From NCBI RefSeq assembly GCF_017301635.1, contig NZ_CP071091.1:1207001-1271000 (forward strand): a stretch of DNA of 64,000 nucleotides, read 5' to 3'. Of this stretch, positions 25,583 to 34,857 are shown one piece after another. The position numbers and the translations under genes are program-made. The DNA comes from Myxococcus landrumus (GTDB lineage: Bacteria > Myxococcota > Myxococcia > Myxococcales > Myxococcaceae). The notes under the pieces are model-generated. The model worked only from the letters and a program-made list of their open reading frames with translations, did no database searches and was not told the DNA's origin. Positions within the stretch are counted from its first letter, which is position 1. The number at the start of each line of letters is the position of its first letter.

Positions 25583-27115
25583 TCATTGCTGACCCTGGTG
25601 TGGCGTGACGCAAGAGGTCGAGGGATGCAAGTCTGCGTGGGGTCTGAGTTTCCACAGCTCGTAGCCTCGCTCGTCATCATGAGCCACGAAGTAGATGTTT
25701 TGTCCCGCGCAGACGAACTCATGTGGAGATGACGAACGGGCGCCAGGGGCCAGGTCTTGTAGCAAGCCTGTTCCGCGAGGCGTGCCATCCGTGACGCACA
25801 GCTCGCGTCCCTTGCCAGCCGCGTGACAGCCGAAGAGGACGTGATGGCCGGAGGCGAGCAGGTCGTAGCGCTCGATGAGCGGCGCGGCGTTGTCCTGCAC
25901 GGTGACGGTGTCGTGAAGTCGCCGAGTGCCGCGAGGACTGCCGTCGGTCACCCAGAGTTGTCCATTGGGTTCGCCTTCCTCGGCACCGTTCACACGGAGC
26001 ATGAGATAGAGCCGTCCTCCCACGGCGAGCGATGACACGACCGAGGGCGGGAAGCGCGCGCCCGGTGCGCTGGGAATCGTCACCGCGTGTGCAGGCGTGC
26101 CGTCCTGGCCATCGCGGATGCGCACCTTCCAGAGCGCCAGGCCCTCCGGCTGATGTTGGACGACGTAGAGGTCATGCTTCACGATTTGGAGGGGCTTTGA
26201 CGGAGCATCCAGCACCTTGTGGGTGCCAGCGGCGGTGCCGTCCGTGGCCCAAAGCTCGGGCTCACCGTCCCGTGAGCGGGTGAAGTACACCTCGTCCTTC
26301 ATGGCCCTGGGAGGACTTCCTCCCATGCAGGGCGTGGAGCCCGCGGGGCCTGGGTTCAAGTCCTGCAACAGATGGGTTCCCTCGGGCGTGCCATCGCTGA
26401 TCCACGGTTCGTTCCCCGAGGTCGCGTCGCTGAGTCCGAAGAACATCCAGTCGCCCACGGAGGCTTGGCAGCGCGGTGTGGCGCCGTAGGACTGCTCCGA
26501 CAAGGTGACGACGCGCCGGGTGCCCTGTCGCGAGCCGTCGCTCGACCACAGCTCGCTGAGTCCCGGGTCGAAGGGAGAGGGTTGGAGGGAGCGGATGAAG
26601 TAGACGCGATTCCGTATAGGCGTAACGGGTGTCACTGAGTTTCCGAAAGGCTCGGGGAAGTCCACGAGCCTCACGGTGCCAGGCGTGGTGCCATCGCTCA
26701 CCCAGGCTTCGCCGTACATCTCCGTGTGGTTGATGGTCAGGTACAGCTTGTCGCCAAGGACTTGGGCCACGTCGATGCCATTGAAGACGGCATCCGGGGG
26801 AGGGAAGGACTGGATGCGGCGGGTGGTCCGCGTGGAGCCATCGCTGGCCCACAATTCTCCCTCGGGTGCGCCGGCGCGGTAGTCGACGGCGAAGTAGAGG
26901 TCCCCGTGGAAGTCCACCAGATGGGAAGGCCGAGGCCAGTCCTGCTCGGGGAGCTGGGTGAGGTTCGTGAAGCGGCGGGCCCGGCCGAACTTCTCTTCGC
27001 GGGAGTCTTCTTCGTGGGAGAGCGCGGAAGGGCTCGGGGCGATGTCACCCGGAGCCGGCGCGGAGTCCCCACAACCCAGCCATAGCCACGCGACCATCCA
27101 TGCCGGAACGCGCAT
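25583..27115 (-). CDS. ELW-DGT-GT repeat lipoprotein
   Basis: 510 residues from the ATG at 27113-27115, preceded by GAGGAG. The leader ends WLWLGC, so it is a lipoprotein. The mature part has about eight copies of a repeat centred on E-L-W-x-[ST]-D-G-[TS]-x-x-G-T, about every 45-60 residues (for example ELWATDGTAAGT and ELCVTDGTPRGT). This is the 'ELWxxDGT' repeat found in large surface proteins of myxobacteria and other Deltaproteobacteria and is expected to fold as a beta-propeller. Role unknown; surface binding is the general guess. Confidence 0.75.
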   Translation of the reverse strand: MRVPAWMVAWLWLGCGDSAPAPGDIAPSPSALSHEEDSREEKFGRARRFTNLTQLPEQDWPRPSHLVDFHGDLYFAVDYRAGAPEGELWASDGSTRTTRRIQSFPPPDAVFNGIDVAQVLGDKLYLTINHTEMYGEAWVSDGTTPGTVRLVDFPEPFGNSVTPVTPIRNRVYFIRSLQPSPFDPGLSELWSSDGSRQGTRRVVTLSEQSYGATPRCQASVGDWMFFGLSDATSGNEPWISDGTPEGTHLLQDLNPGPAGSTPCMGGSPPRAMKDEVYFTRSRDGEPELWATDGTAAGTHKVLDAPSKPLQIVKHDLYVVQHQPEGLALWKVRIRDGQDGTPAHAVTIPSAPGARFPPSVVSSLAVGGRLYLMLRVNGAEEGEPNGQLWVTDGSPRGTRRLHDTVTVQDNAAPLIERYDLLASGHHVLFGCHAAGKGRELCVTDGTPRGTGLLQDLAPGARSSSPHEFVCAGQNIYFVAHDDERGYELWKLRPHADLHPSTSCVTPHQGQQ

Positions 27116-27208
27116 CTGTCTTCTCCTCGAGCGCCGGCACGTGGTTCTCAAACACAGTCAACGCGCCCAGGTGGCTTGAGGTGTCGGGCTCTCCAGGTGG
27201 TGTTCCGG

Positions 27209-27237
27209 GCGCCTCGTGAGGGTGTGGCGCGAGGCGC
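27209..27237 (-). terminator. Putative hairpin downstream of the DUF3105 gene
   Basis: 8-bp inverted repeat GCGCCTCG (27209-27216) and its complement (27230-27237), 67 bp beyond the DUF3105 stop codon. No T-tract. Confidence 0.3.
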
Positions 27238-27303
27238 GGATGCCAACCCACCCCGAGGCTTGGGTGTTGGCGGGTCAACGCAGAGGCGGAGCCGCGCGGT
27301 GTT

Positions 27304-27864
27304 TCAGGAGCCGGGGCAGGCGAGGCCGGGCTCGGGTGCGTCGGCGTCCTGGTGGGTCAGCAGGCAGCGAAGCGCCTCGGGGTCCGCGGAGTCCGCCGAG
27401 TAGGTGCGTCGCCAGAGCATCGCGGCCACGCGCTGGGGCATGAGCGGGTCTTGCGCCACCAGGGCACGGCGGACGCCATTGGCGCCGGTGCCCACGGAGG
27501 CCGCGGCGGCCTCAAGCTTCGCGACCTCGTCCGGGCAGCCCTCGGGGCAGTTGTAGAGGAACACCGCGTGCCCGTGCTCCAGGTTGTGGACATACAGGCA
27601 GCGGGACACCGGCTCGGTGTAGACGCCACAGCGCGCGACGCTGCCGCAGTGTGGACCGGAGTTGGGTGGGTTCTCCCCATTGCCGCAGGCCGGGCTGTCA
27701 CAGACGGCCAGGTGGCCGGACGACGTCGGTGTGGCGAGGGGGAAGTCGAAGCGCTCACAGCCAGCGGGCTCCTCGGTGGAGTCGCATGCGGGCAACGCCA
27801 TGGCGGCGAGGAGGGACGGGAGGATCAGGGTGTGTTTGAAGTTCACGGGCACGTCATACCGCAC
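27304..27864 (-). CDS. DUF3105 family lipoprotein
   Basis: 186 residues with a signal peptide ending in the lipobox LPAC. The DUF3105 core is clear: NPPNSGPHCGSVARCGVY, then YVHNLEHGHAVFLYNCPEGC. The conserved His residues of VHNLEHG probably bind a metal. The function of the family is unknown. Several extra Cys (CDSPAC, CGSVARC, CPEGC) suggest disulfides in an exported protein. An internal GTG at 27846 is an alternative start. It lies divergent from the ACE-like gene. Confidence 0.75.
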   Translation of the reverse strand: MRYDVPVNFKHTLILPSLLAAMALPACDSTEEPAGCERFDFPLATPTSSGHLAVCDSPACGNGENPPNSGPHCGSVARCGVYTEPVSRCLYVHNLEHGHAVFLYNCPEGCPDEVAKLEAAAASVGTGANGVRRALVAQDPLMPQRVAAMLWRRTYSADSADPEALRCLLTHQDADAPEPGLACPGS

Positions 27865-28034
27865 TCGTCCTGGGCGCTGTCTTGGGGCCTGGGGGCTCGA
27901 CGTGTCGCCTGTGTGGCATTGGCTCTCGGGTGAACGCCGCTTTCGCGCCGCGTCACCCAGGGGCAGTGGAGCGAGGCGGCGCGGGTCTACTTTCGGGGTG
28001 TCATCGGCCGACGGTTCTTCTACGGTCGGCCCCC

Positions 28035-29867
28035 ATGAACTGGACCCGACTCCCCAAGTCGTTGTTGCGCTCGGCCCTCGCGGCCCTGGTGCTGTCCTCC
28101 GTACCGGGCTTCGCCCAGGCGCCCGCCGCCAAGCCCACGCCGGAAGAGGCGAAGCAGTTCGCCCAGAAGGTGAACGCCGACCTCAAGCGGCTGTGGACGA
28201 AGCAGGCCACCGCCGAGTGGATCAAGTCGACGTACATCACCGACGACTCGGAGCGGAACGCCGCCTACGTCAACGAAGAGGTGCTGGGCTACGTCAACGG
28301 CGCCATCAAGGAGTCGCGCCGGTTCGACGGGCTGAAGCTCGACGCGGACACCGCTCGCACGCTGCACCTGCTGCGCGTGTCGCAGGCGCTGCCGGCGCCG
28401 TCGGATGCGCAGAAGCGCTCGGAGCTGGCCACGACGGCCGCCAGGCTGGAGGGCCTCTACGGCAAGGGCAAGTACTGCGGCCCCGACGGCAAGGCCAAGT
28501 GCCGCGACCTGGAGGAGCTCTCCGACGTGATGGCGGAGAGCCGCGACTACAACGCGCTGCTGGACGCGTGGCAGGGCTGGCACACCATCTCCCGCCCCAT
28601 GCGTCCGCTGTACGAACGTTTGGTCAGCATCTCCAACGACGGCGCGAAGGACATCGGCTTCAGCGACCTGGGCGGCCTGTGGCGCTCCGGCTACGACATG
28701 CCGCCCGCGGAGTTCGAGAAGGAGGCCCAGCGCCTGTGGGGCCAGGTCAAGCCGCTCTATGACGACCTGCACTGCTACGTGCGTGGGCGGCTGGCGAAGC
28801 AGTACGGCGCGGACAAGGTGCCCGCCGGCAAGCCCATCCCCGCGCACCTGCTGGGCAACATGTGGGCGCAGGAGTGGAACAACATCTATCCGCTCGTGGA
28901 GCCCTTCCCGGGCCAGGCAAGCCTGGACGTGGACGCGGAGCTGAAGAAGCAGAACTACGACCCGGTGAAGATGGTGCGCCTGGGTGAGAAGTTCTTCACG
29001 TCGCTGGGCCTCAAGTCGCTGCCGGAGACCTTCTACGAGCGCTCCCAGTTCACCAAGCCGAGGGACCGCGAGGTCGTCTGCCACGCCAGCGCCTGGGACG
29101 TGACGTACGAGAACGACGTGCGCATCAAGATGTGCATCAAGCCCACGGAGGAGGACCTCGTCACCATCCACCACGAGCTGGGCCACAACTACTACTACAC
29201 GTACTACTACAAGCTGCCCGTGCTCTATCAGGCCGGCGCCAACGACGGCTTCCACGAGGCCATCGGTGACGCGCTGACGCTGTCCATCACCCCCGAGTAT
29301 CTCCAGCAGCTCGGCCTGCTCAAGGCGGTGGAGAAGAACGACAAGAACCTCATCAACCTCCAGCTCAAGGACGCGCTGGAGAAGGTGGCCTTCCTGCCGT
29401 TCGGCCTGCTGGTGGACCAGTGGCGCTGGGAGGTGTTCTCCGGCCGCGTGAAGCCGGCGGACTACAACAAGTCATGGTGGGCGCTGCGCCAGAAGTACCA
29501 GGGCGTGGCGGCGCCGGTGGCCCGCTCCGAGCAGGACTTCGACCCGGGCGCCAAGTACCACGTGCCGGCGAACGTCCCGTACACGCGCTACTTCCTGGCG
29601 CGCATCCTCCAGTTCCAGTTCCACAAGGCGCTGTGCGAGGCGGCGGGTCACAAGGGCCCCCTCCACGAGTGCTCCATCTATGGGAACAAGGAGGCTGGAA
29701 AGCGGCTCCAGGCCATGCTGGAGATGGGAGCGAGCAAGCCCTGGCCAGACGCGCTCCAGGTGGTGACGGGCACTCGGCAGATGGATGCGACGCCTTTGCT
29801 GGACTATTTCAGCCCTCTGCGTCAATGGTTGAAGACCCAGAACAAGGGCCAGAAGTGCGGCTGGTAG
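28035..29867 (+). CDS. M2 family peptidyl-dipeptidase (angiotensin-converting-enzyme-like)
   Basis: 610 residues with a Sec signal peptide (cleavage near SVPGFAQA). The zinc site is complete: HELGH at residues 380-384 and the third ligand Glu408 in GFHEAIGD, with the same 24-residue spacing as in ACE. Other family segments present include HASAWD, RIKMCIK and FLPFGLLVDQWRWEVFSG. M2 enzymes remove C-terminal dipeptides and are chloride-dependent in animals. Here the enzyme is probably periplasmic or secreted and used in peptide digestion. It is monocistronic in appearance. Confidence 0.95.
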   Translation: MNWTRLPKSLLRSALAALVLSSVPGFAQAPAAKPTPEEAKQFAQKVNADLKRLWTKQATAEWIKSTYITDDSERNAAYVNEEVLGYVNGAIKESRRFDGLKLDADTARTLHLLRVSQALPAPSDAQKRSELATTAARLEGLYGKGKYCGPDGKAKCRDLEELSDVMAESRDYNALLDAWQGWHTISRPMRPLYERLVSISNDGAKDIGFSDLGGLWRSGYDMPPAEFEKEAQRLWGQVKPLYDDLHCYVRGRLAKQYGADKVPAGKPIPAHLLGNMWAQEWNNIYPLVEPFPGQASLDVDAELKKQNYDPVKMVRLGEKFFTSLGLKSLPETFYERSQFTKPRDREVVCHASAWDVTYENDVRIKMCIKPTEEDLVTIHHELGHNYYYTYYYKLPVLYQAGANDGFHEAIGDALTLSITPEYLQQLGLLKAVEKNDKNLINLQLKDALEKVAFLPFGLLVDQWRWEVFSGRVKPADYNKSWWALRQKYQGVAAPVARSEQDFDPGAKYHVPANVPYTRYFLARILQFQFHKALCEAAGHKGPLHECSIYGNKEAGKRLQAMLEMGASKPWPDALQVVTGTRQMDATPLLDYFSPLRQWLKTQNKGQKCGW

Positions 29868-29985
29868 CTGTCCGGGGTGGACTTCCCCTGGAAAGGCCGC
29901 ATAGATTCCCCGGGTCCTTAAGGGTTCGCTCAAGCAGGACCGGACGGCGGATTTTCGCGTCCGTGACGAAAGAAGAAGAAAGCAA

Positions 29986-30189
29986 ATGGCTACTGGTACC
30001 GTGAAGTGGTTCAACGATGCGAAGGGCTTTGGCTTCATCACCCAGGACGGCGGTGGTGAGGACGTGTTCTGCCACCACACCGCCATCAACATGGACGGGT
30101 TCCGCACCCTCCAGGAGGGCCAGAAGGTGGAGTTCGAGGTGGCCCGTGGCCCCAAGGGTCTGCAGGCGCAGAACGTTCGCGCTGCCTGA
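29986..30189 (+). CDS. Cold-shock domain protein
   Basis: 67 residues, the full CspA-type length. RNP1 (KGFGFI) and RNP2-like (DVFCHHTAI) nucleic-acid-binding motifs are intact; the second carries CHH where many members have VHF/HF. A purine-rich AAGAAGAAAG ribosome-binding region precedes the ATG, and the ~118-nt leader has a small hairpin at about 29942-29962. It acts as a single-strand RNA/DNA chaperone. It is ended by the hairpin at 30231-30266. Confidence 0.95.
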   Translation: MATGTVKWFNDAKGFGFITQDGGGEDVFCHHTAINMDGFRTLQEGQKVEFEVARGPKGLQAQNVRAA

Positions 30190-30230
30190 TTCCCGGCGTC
30201 GTTCGTAACGACTTCCTGGATGCATCACGA

Positions 30231-30270
30231 GGGTCCGGCCTTTCCAAAAAGGGTCGGGCCCTTCGTGTTT
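30231..30270 (+). terminator. Hairpin terminator of the cold-shock gene
   Basis: Imperfect stem of 12-13 bp: GGGTCCGGCCTTT pairs with AAAGGGTCGGGCCC across a short A-rich loop, followed by CTTCGTGTTT. Confidence 0.6.
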
Positions 30271-30281
30271 CTGGAGTGAGC

Positions 30282-32438
30282 ATGTCTTCACCGCTGCCGC
30301 GCCGACTGTCCTGGGCCCGTTCCTGGCCCCTGATGCTGCTGCTGGGCTGTGCCACCACGTCCTCCGCGCCCGCGCCAGAGGCTCCGGCCGCGAGTCCCCT
30401 GCCCACCGGGAGCGCTCCTCGCGCGCCGGAAGCGGCTTCGGAGCCCCAGGCCATGAAGCCCTCATTCGACACCTCGGCGGTGAAGGCGGCGCTGGTCGCG
30501 AAGCATGGGGAGGCCCACCGCGCGCGCATCGAGCGGGGCGTGGAGCAGCTCGCCAGCATGTGGAGGCCCGCGGACGGCGACCTGGTGGCCTTCGCGCGTG
30601 CGCAGTTCGTGTCGGACCCGAAGGTGCTCGACGCCACGTTCACCCGGTTGGAGCGGGTGTTCGAGCAGCTCGATGGGCACATGCTCGAGCTGGGGCGGGA
30701 GATGCGGTGGTACTCGGACCTGGACCTGGGGCCGCTGCTCCCGGTGGAGCCGCTGGTGGCTTCGTATGACCCATCCGCGCACGTCACGGAGGACCTGTTC
30801 CAGTCGAAGGTCGCCTTCGTGGTGTTGCTCAACTTCCCGCTCACGACGCTGACGGAGCGCGCGGAGCAGGGCCCTTCGTGGACGCGGCGCCAGTGGGCCG
30901 AGGCGCGTCTGGCTGGGCGCTTCAGCATGCGGGTGCCCGCGGAGATATCGCAGGAGAGCTCGCGAGCGATTTCGGCGGCCGGGCTCTACATCGATGAGTA
31001 CAACGTGTGGATGCACCACCTGGTGGACGCGCGCGGTGAGCGCCTGTTCCCCAAGGGGATGCGGCTCATCAGTCACTGGAACCTTCGGGATGAGCTGAAG
31101 GCAGACTACGCGGACCCTCGAGGGGCCGAGAAGCAGCGGATGATTGTTCGGGTGATGGAGCGCATCATCACCCAGACGATTCCCGCGGCGGTCATCGACA
31201 ATCCCCGGTTGGATTGGAATCCGTTCACCAACGAGGTGGCGGTGGCGCCGCCGGAGTCGGTGGAGGCGGATGCGCCGCCCAAGGAAGCCCGGGCGGACGC
31301 GGCTCGGGAGCAGGACATCCGCTACGAGCGGATGCTGGACATCTTCCGGGCCGAGCGCAAAGCAGACCCGTACGCGCCCGTGGCGCCCACGCGGATTGCC
31401 CGGGCCTTCGAGCTGGGCCGCGAGCTGCCCGAGGCCCGCGTGAAGGCCTTGCTGACGCAGGTGCTGGAGTCGCCCCTGGTGCCCCGCGTGGCGCGTGAGA
31501 TTGAGACGCGATTGGGGCGGAAGCTGGAGCCGCAGGATGTCTGGTTCGCGGGCTTCAAGTCAGGAGGAGCGCGTCCGGAGTCGGAGCTGGATGCGCTCAC
31601 GCGCAAGCGCTATCCGAACGCGGATGCCTTCGCGAAGGACCTGCCGCGCATCCTCCGGGGCATGGGCTTCAGTGGAGCGAAGGCGGACTGGCTCGCGGCG
31701 CGCATCCGCGTGGATGCCTCGCGGGGCGCGGGCCACGCGATGCAGGCGATGCGGCGGGGCGACTTCCCCCGGCTGCGCACGCGCGTGGAGAAGGAGGGCA
31801 TGAGCTACAAGGGCTACAACATCGCCGTCCACGAGCTGGGTCACAACGTGGAGCAGGTGTTCAGCCTCTACGGCGTGGACCACACGCTGCTCACGGGCGT
31901 GCCCAACAATGCCTTCACGGAGGCGCTGGCCTTCGTGTTCCAGGCGCGTGATTTGGAGCTGCTGGGGCAGGGGAAGGCGGACGCCACGAGCGAGCGGGAG
32001 CGGGTGCTGAGCGACTTCTGGCAGACGTGGGAGCGCTCGGGCATCGCGATGGTGGACATGGCCGTGTGGCATTGGCTCTACGAGCACCCCGACGCCACGC
32101 CCGCGCAGCTTCGCGAGGCGGTGGTGGGCATCTCGCAGGACGTGTGGGACCGCTACTTCGCGCCGGTGCTGGGCGGCAAGGGCACCACGCTGCTGGCGAT
32201 TTACAGTCACATGATCAGCTATCCGCTGTACCTGCCCGACTATCCGCTGGGGCACCTCATCTCGCGCCAGATTGAGGAGCACCTGTCGCGCAAGGGCCCG
32301 CTGGGCGCGGAGTTCGAGCGGATGGCCACGTATGGCTCGGTGACGCCGGACTTGTGGATGACCCACGCGACGGGGGCACCGGTGAGCGCGGACCCCCTGC
32401 TGCGTGCGACGGAAGCCGCACTCAAAGGCAAACCCTAG
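30282..32438 (+). CDS. Lipoprotein zinc metalloprotease (HELGH gluzincin)
   Basis: 718 residues from the ATG at 30282, with GGAG 5 nt upstream. The leader ends in the lipobox LLGC, followed by an Ala/Pro/Ser linker. The N-terminal two thirds are helical. HELGH lies at about residues 516-520 in GYNIAVHELGHNVEQVFSLYG, and a Glu 26 residues later (NNAFTEALAFVF) is the probable third zinc ligand, as in M3-type gluzincins. The exact MEROPS family is unclear; it is not M2. It probably acts at the outer surface or in the periplasm and follows the other HELGH peptidase with only the cold-shock gene between. Confidence 0.75.
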   Translation: MSSPLPRRLSWARSWPLMLLLGCATTSSAPAPEAPAASPLPTGSAPRAPEAASEPQAMKPSFDTSAVKAALVAKHGEAHRARIERGVEQLASMWRPADGDLVAFARAQFVSDPKVLDATFTRLERVFEQLDGHMLELGREMRWYSDLDLGPLLPVEPLVASYDPSAHVTEDLFQSKVAFVVLLNFPLTTLTERAEQGPSWTRRQWAEARLAGRFSMRVPAEISQESSRAISAAGLYIDEYNVWMHHLVDARGERLFPKGMRLISHWNLRDELKADYADPRGAEKQRMIVRVMERIITQTIPAAVIDNPRLDWNPFTNEVAVAPPESVEADAPPKEARADAAREQDIRYERMLDIFRAERKADPYAPVAPTRIARAFELGRELPEARVKALLTQVLESPLVPRVAREIETRLGRKLEPQDVWFAGFKSGGARPESELDALTRKRYPNADAFAKDLPRILRGMGFSGAKADWLAARIRVDASRGAGHAMQAMRRGDFPRLRTRVEKEGMSYKGYNIAVHELGHNVEQVFSLYGVDHTLLTGVPNNAFTEALAFVFQARDLELLGQGKADATSERERVLSDFWQTWERSGIAMVDMAVWHWLYEHPDATPAQLREAVVGISQDVWDRYFAPVLGGKGTTLLAIYSHMISYPLYLPDYPLGHLISRQIEEHLSRKGPLGAEFERMATYGSVTPDLWMTHATGAPVSADPLLRATEAALKGKP

Positions 32439-32443
32439 CGTGA

Positions 32444-32467
32444 AGCGGTGGTAGGCTCGCCACCGCT
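32444..32467 (+). promoter_or_regulatory. Hairpin covering the start region of the methyltransferase gene
   Basis: 8-bp perfect inverted repeat AGCGGTGG (32444-32451) and its complement (32460-32467), ending one base before the ATG at 32469 and covering the alternative GTG start at 32448. It could lower translation of the second gene or act as a partial terminator after the protease. Confidence 0.35.
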
Positions 32468-32468
32468 C

Positions 32469-33422
32469 ATGCTCATCAAGCATCGCATCAAGGCGTTGCT
32501 GGCCCGGGGGTTGGTGAAAGGGGGCCAGCGGCTGGGGCTTCTCGACGACCCTCGCATGTTCGAAGTCTTCGAGCGGACGGGCTACCACGTCACGCCGAAT
32601 CACTTCTATCAACCCATCCCCGACACGAGGGAGCTGCCCGACTCGCTCTGGAGCGCACGCTCGGAGATGGTCGGCGTGGACTTGCGGGAGGCTCAGCAGC
32701 TCGCGCTGTTGGAGCGCTTCGCGGCGAAGTACGGCGACGAGTACGGCGCGCTGCCTCGCGGCCCGGAGGGCGTGGCGCCTCACGAGTTCCACCTGGACAA
32801 CAGCGCGTTCGGGACGGTGGACGCGGAGGTGCTGTACTGCCTGGTGCGGGAGCTGAAGCCCCGGCGGCTCTTCGAGATTGGCTCGGGATGGTCCACGCGA
32901 CTGTCGGCTCGGGCGTGCCGGGCGAATGAGGCGGAGGGCTCACCCGCGTGTGAGCTCGTGGCCTTCGAGCCCTATCCCAGCGAGGTGTTGCGCGAGGGCT
33001 TCCCGGGGCTGACGCGCCTGGAGCCGAGGAAGGCGCAGGACATCCCGCTCAGCGAGATGGAGCGGCTGGAGGAGAACGACATCCTCTTCATCGACTCCAG
33101 CCACGTGCTCAAGGTGGGCAGCGACGTCCAGGTGGAGTTCCTGGAGCTGCTGCCACGGCTGAAGAAGGGCGTCGTGGTGCACCTGCACGACATCTTCCTG
33201 CCAGCGGAGTACCCCAAGAACTGGGTGCTGGAGCACCGCCGGTTCTGGACGGAGCAGTATCTGCTCCATGCGTTCCTGTCGTTCAACGACAGCTTCGAGG
33301 TGCTCTGGGGCAGCAGCTTCATGCACCTGACGCATCCGGAGCGGCTGCGTCAGGTGTTCGCGTCGTACCGAGGTGCTCCCCGGGACTGGCCTGGGAGCTT
33401 CTGGATCCGCCGCGTGAAGTGA
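32469..33422 (+). CDS. Class I SAM-dependent methyltransferase-like protein
   Basis: 317 residues. I took the ATG at 32469; a GTG at 32448 would add seven residues, and neither has a clear ribosome-binding site. The Rossmann signature is visible: PRRLFEIGSGWSTRLSARA (motif I), then ELVAFEPYPSEVL (acidic end of beta 2), and DILFIDSSHVLKVGSDV (motif IV, as in Methyltransf_24 proteins). A later HLHDIF supplies an acidic/His metal-site-like triad. The acceptor is unknown; an O-methyltransferase acting on a sugar or small metabolite is plausible. It ends 6 bp from the convergent FKBP gene. Confidence 0.7.
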   Translation: MLIKHRIKALLARGLVKGGQRLGLLDDPRMFEVFERTGYHVTPNHFYQPIPDTRELPDSLWSARSEMVGVDLREAQQLALLERFAAKYGDEYGALPRGPEGVAPHEFHLDNSAFGTVDAEVLYCLVRELKPRRLFEIGSGWSTRLSARACRANEAEGSPACELVAFEPYPSEVLREGFPGLTRLEPRKAQDIPLSEMERLEENDILFIDSSHVLKVGSDVQVEFLELLPRLKKGVVVHLHDIFLPAEYPKNWVLEHRRFWTEQYLLHAFLSFNDSFEVLWGSSFMHLTHPERLRQVFASYRGAPRDWPGSFWIRRVK

Positions 33423-33428
33423 GCGGGG

Positions 33429-34154
33429 TTACGGGCGGGACGTGTCGCCGGGCACGTCCACCAGCTCCACGTCGAAGGTGAGGACGGCGTTGGGCGGGAT
33501 GCGCGAGCCAGGAGGCGGGCGCTCGCCGTAGGCGGTGCCACCCGGGCACGTCAGCTTGGCCTTGCCGCCCACCTTCATCTTCGCGACGCCCTGGGTCCAG
33601 CAGGTGATGACGCCGTTGAGCGGGAACTCCACGGGGATGCCGCGCTTGGCGGACGTGTCGAAGATGGTGCCGTCGACGAGGCGGCCCTCGTAGTGGACCT
33701 TCACGGTGTCGGTGACGCGGGGGCTCTTGCCCGTGCCCGCCTTGACCTCACGGTAGATGACACCCGAGGGGAGCTTCACCGCGCCGGGCTCCTTGGCCGC
33801 GCGCTCCAGGGTCGCGTTGCCGGCCTGGGCCTGGCGTGCCTTGGCGAACGCCTGAATCTTGGGGGCGTACTCCTTCGGCTCGATGGAGGAGGTGTTTCCC
33901 GCCATGCCATCGGAGATGCCGCGCTGGAGGAGCTTCAGCTCCTCGGGCGTGAGGGCGAAGAGGGAGAGGTCCTTCCCCACGCTCAAGCCCAGCGCGTAGA
34001 TGGTCTTCGAGTCCTCCGGGAGGTCATCCGGAGAGGTCTCCACCGCGGCCGCCTTCGCGGCGGGCTCGGACTTCTTCGCGGTGCTTCCTCCTTGGGCCTG
34101 AGCCCCCGTGGTGCCGAGCACCAGCGCGAGGGTCGCCATCCACATCGTTCGCAT
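33429..34154 (-). CDS. FKBP-type peptidyl-prolyl cis-trans isomerase (FkpA/Mip-like)
   Basis: 241 residues from the ATG at 34152-34154, with AGGTGG upstream. A signal peptide ends near TTGAQA. The helical dimerisation region follows (TIYALGLSVGKDLSLFAL), then the FKBP domain from about residue 128: VKVHYEGRLVDGTIFDTSAKRG, PVEFPLNGVITCWTQGV and PPGSRIPPNAVLTFDVELV. The active-site YEGRL, FD, VI and W residues are present. It assists folding of periplasmic and outer-membrane proteins. A Cys (ITCW) replaces the usual G-W spacing partner. Confidence 0.9.
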   Translation of the reverse strand: MRTMWMATLALVLGTTGAQAQGGSTAKKSEPAAKAAAVETSPDDLPEDSKTIYALGLSVGKDLSLFALTPEELKLLQRGISDGMAGNTSSIEPKEYAPKIQAFAKARQAQAGNATLERAAKEPGAVKLPSGVIYREVKAGTGKSPRVTDTVKVHYEGRLVDGTIFDTSAKRGIPVEFPLNGVITCWTQGVAKMKVGGKAKLTCPGGTAYGERPPPGSRIPPNAVLTFDVELVDVPGDTSRP

Positions 34155-34338
34155 GCATCCACCTTTCATCATGAGGGCTGGAATATAGGCCCCGGGGTTC
34201 GCTCGCCCAGCACGAACTGGGCGCCTGCTGATTCAGGAGGACTGCAGGCTCGCGGAAAGAATTCAGCGAGGGGGAACGACGCGGAAAGTGGGTGGGTCGT
34301 TTTCTTGCGCGTTCAGCCTCTGCCTCTACCCTGCGGCC

Positions 34339-34364
34339 AGGTTGCTTCAACCCCGGAGCAACCT
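34339..34364 (+). promoter_or_regulatory. Hairpin in the leader of the PilZ gene
   Basis: 8-bp inverted repeat AGGTTGCT (34339-34346) and AGCAACCT (34357-34364) upstream of the GGAGGT ribosome-binding site. Confidence 0.3.
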
Positions 34365-34394
34365 GTTGCACCACGCAGCGGAGGTCACGAAGCG

Positions 34395-34742
34395 ATGAGC
34401 GACAAGCGGAAGGCGAAACGGGCGCCCCTCGACATCTACTTGAACAAGTACATGGGCGGCGTGCCGTACATGTCGCGAGCCGCGGACATCAGCCCGGAAG
34501 GGGTGAGTCTGGCGCGGTTGATTGAGCCCCAGCACGACGCGAAGCGCGTGGGCCTCCAGTTCCAGCTCCCCGGTTCGGAGGAGATCATCTACGCCGAGGG
34601 CGAAGTCGTGCGTGAGTGGGTGGAGCTGAACTCCGCCAAGCGCGAGCACTCGGGCGTGCGCTTCACGCTGCTGACCGAGCGGCATCGGAAGATGATTGAT
34701 GCCTACGTCGACCGGCACGGCCGCCCCGCGAGCGAGAACTGA
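34395..34742 (+). CDS. PilZ domain protein
   Basis: 115 residues, one PilZ domain. GGAGGT lies 9 nt ahead of the ATG. The start KRKAKRAPLDIYLNKYM stands in for the R-x-x-x-R loop of c-di-GMP-binding PilZ proteins, but here it is K-R-x-P-L, so c-di-GMP binding is uncertain. The D-I-S-P-E-G-V-S-L motif (the [DN]-x-S-x-x-G part) is intact. Such single-domain proteins control motility or act as adaptors, common in myxobacteria. Confidence 0.8.
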   Translation: MSDKRKAKRAPLDIYLNKYMGGVPYMSRAADISPEGVSLARLIEPQHDAKRVGLQFQLPGSEEIIYAEGEVVREWVELNSAKREHSGVRFTLLTERHRKMIDAYVDRHGRPASEN

Positions 34743-34857
34743 CACGTCGCGTTGGGCCTCTGGGTTGTCTTGACTTCCCACGAGGCGGACTCCTTGAATG
34801 GGCGGCCATGCTGCCCAGGGACTACCCACGGAATCGGGTGTGGCGGGGAGGCGCTCC

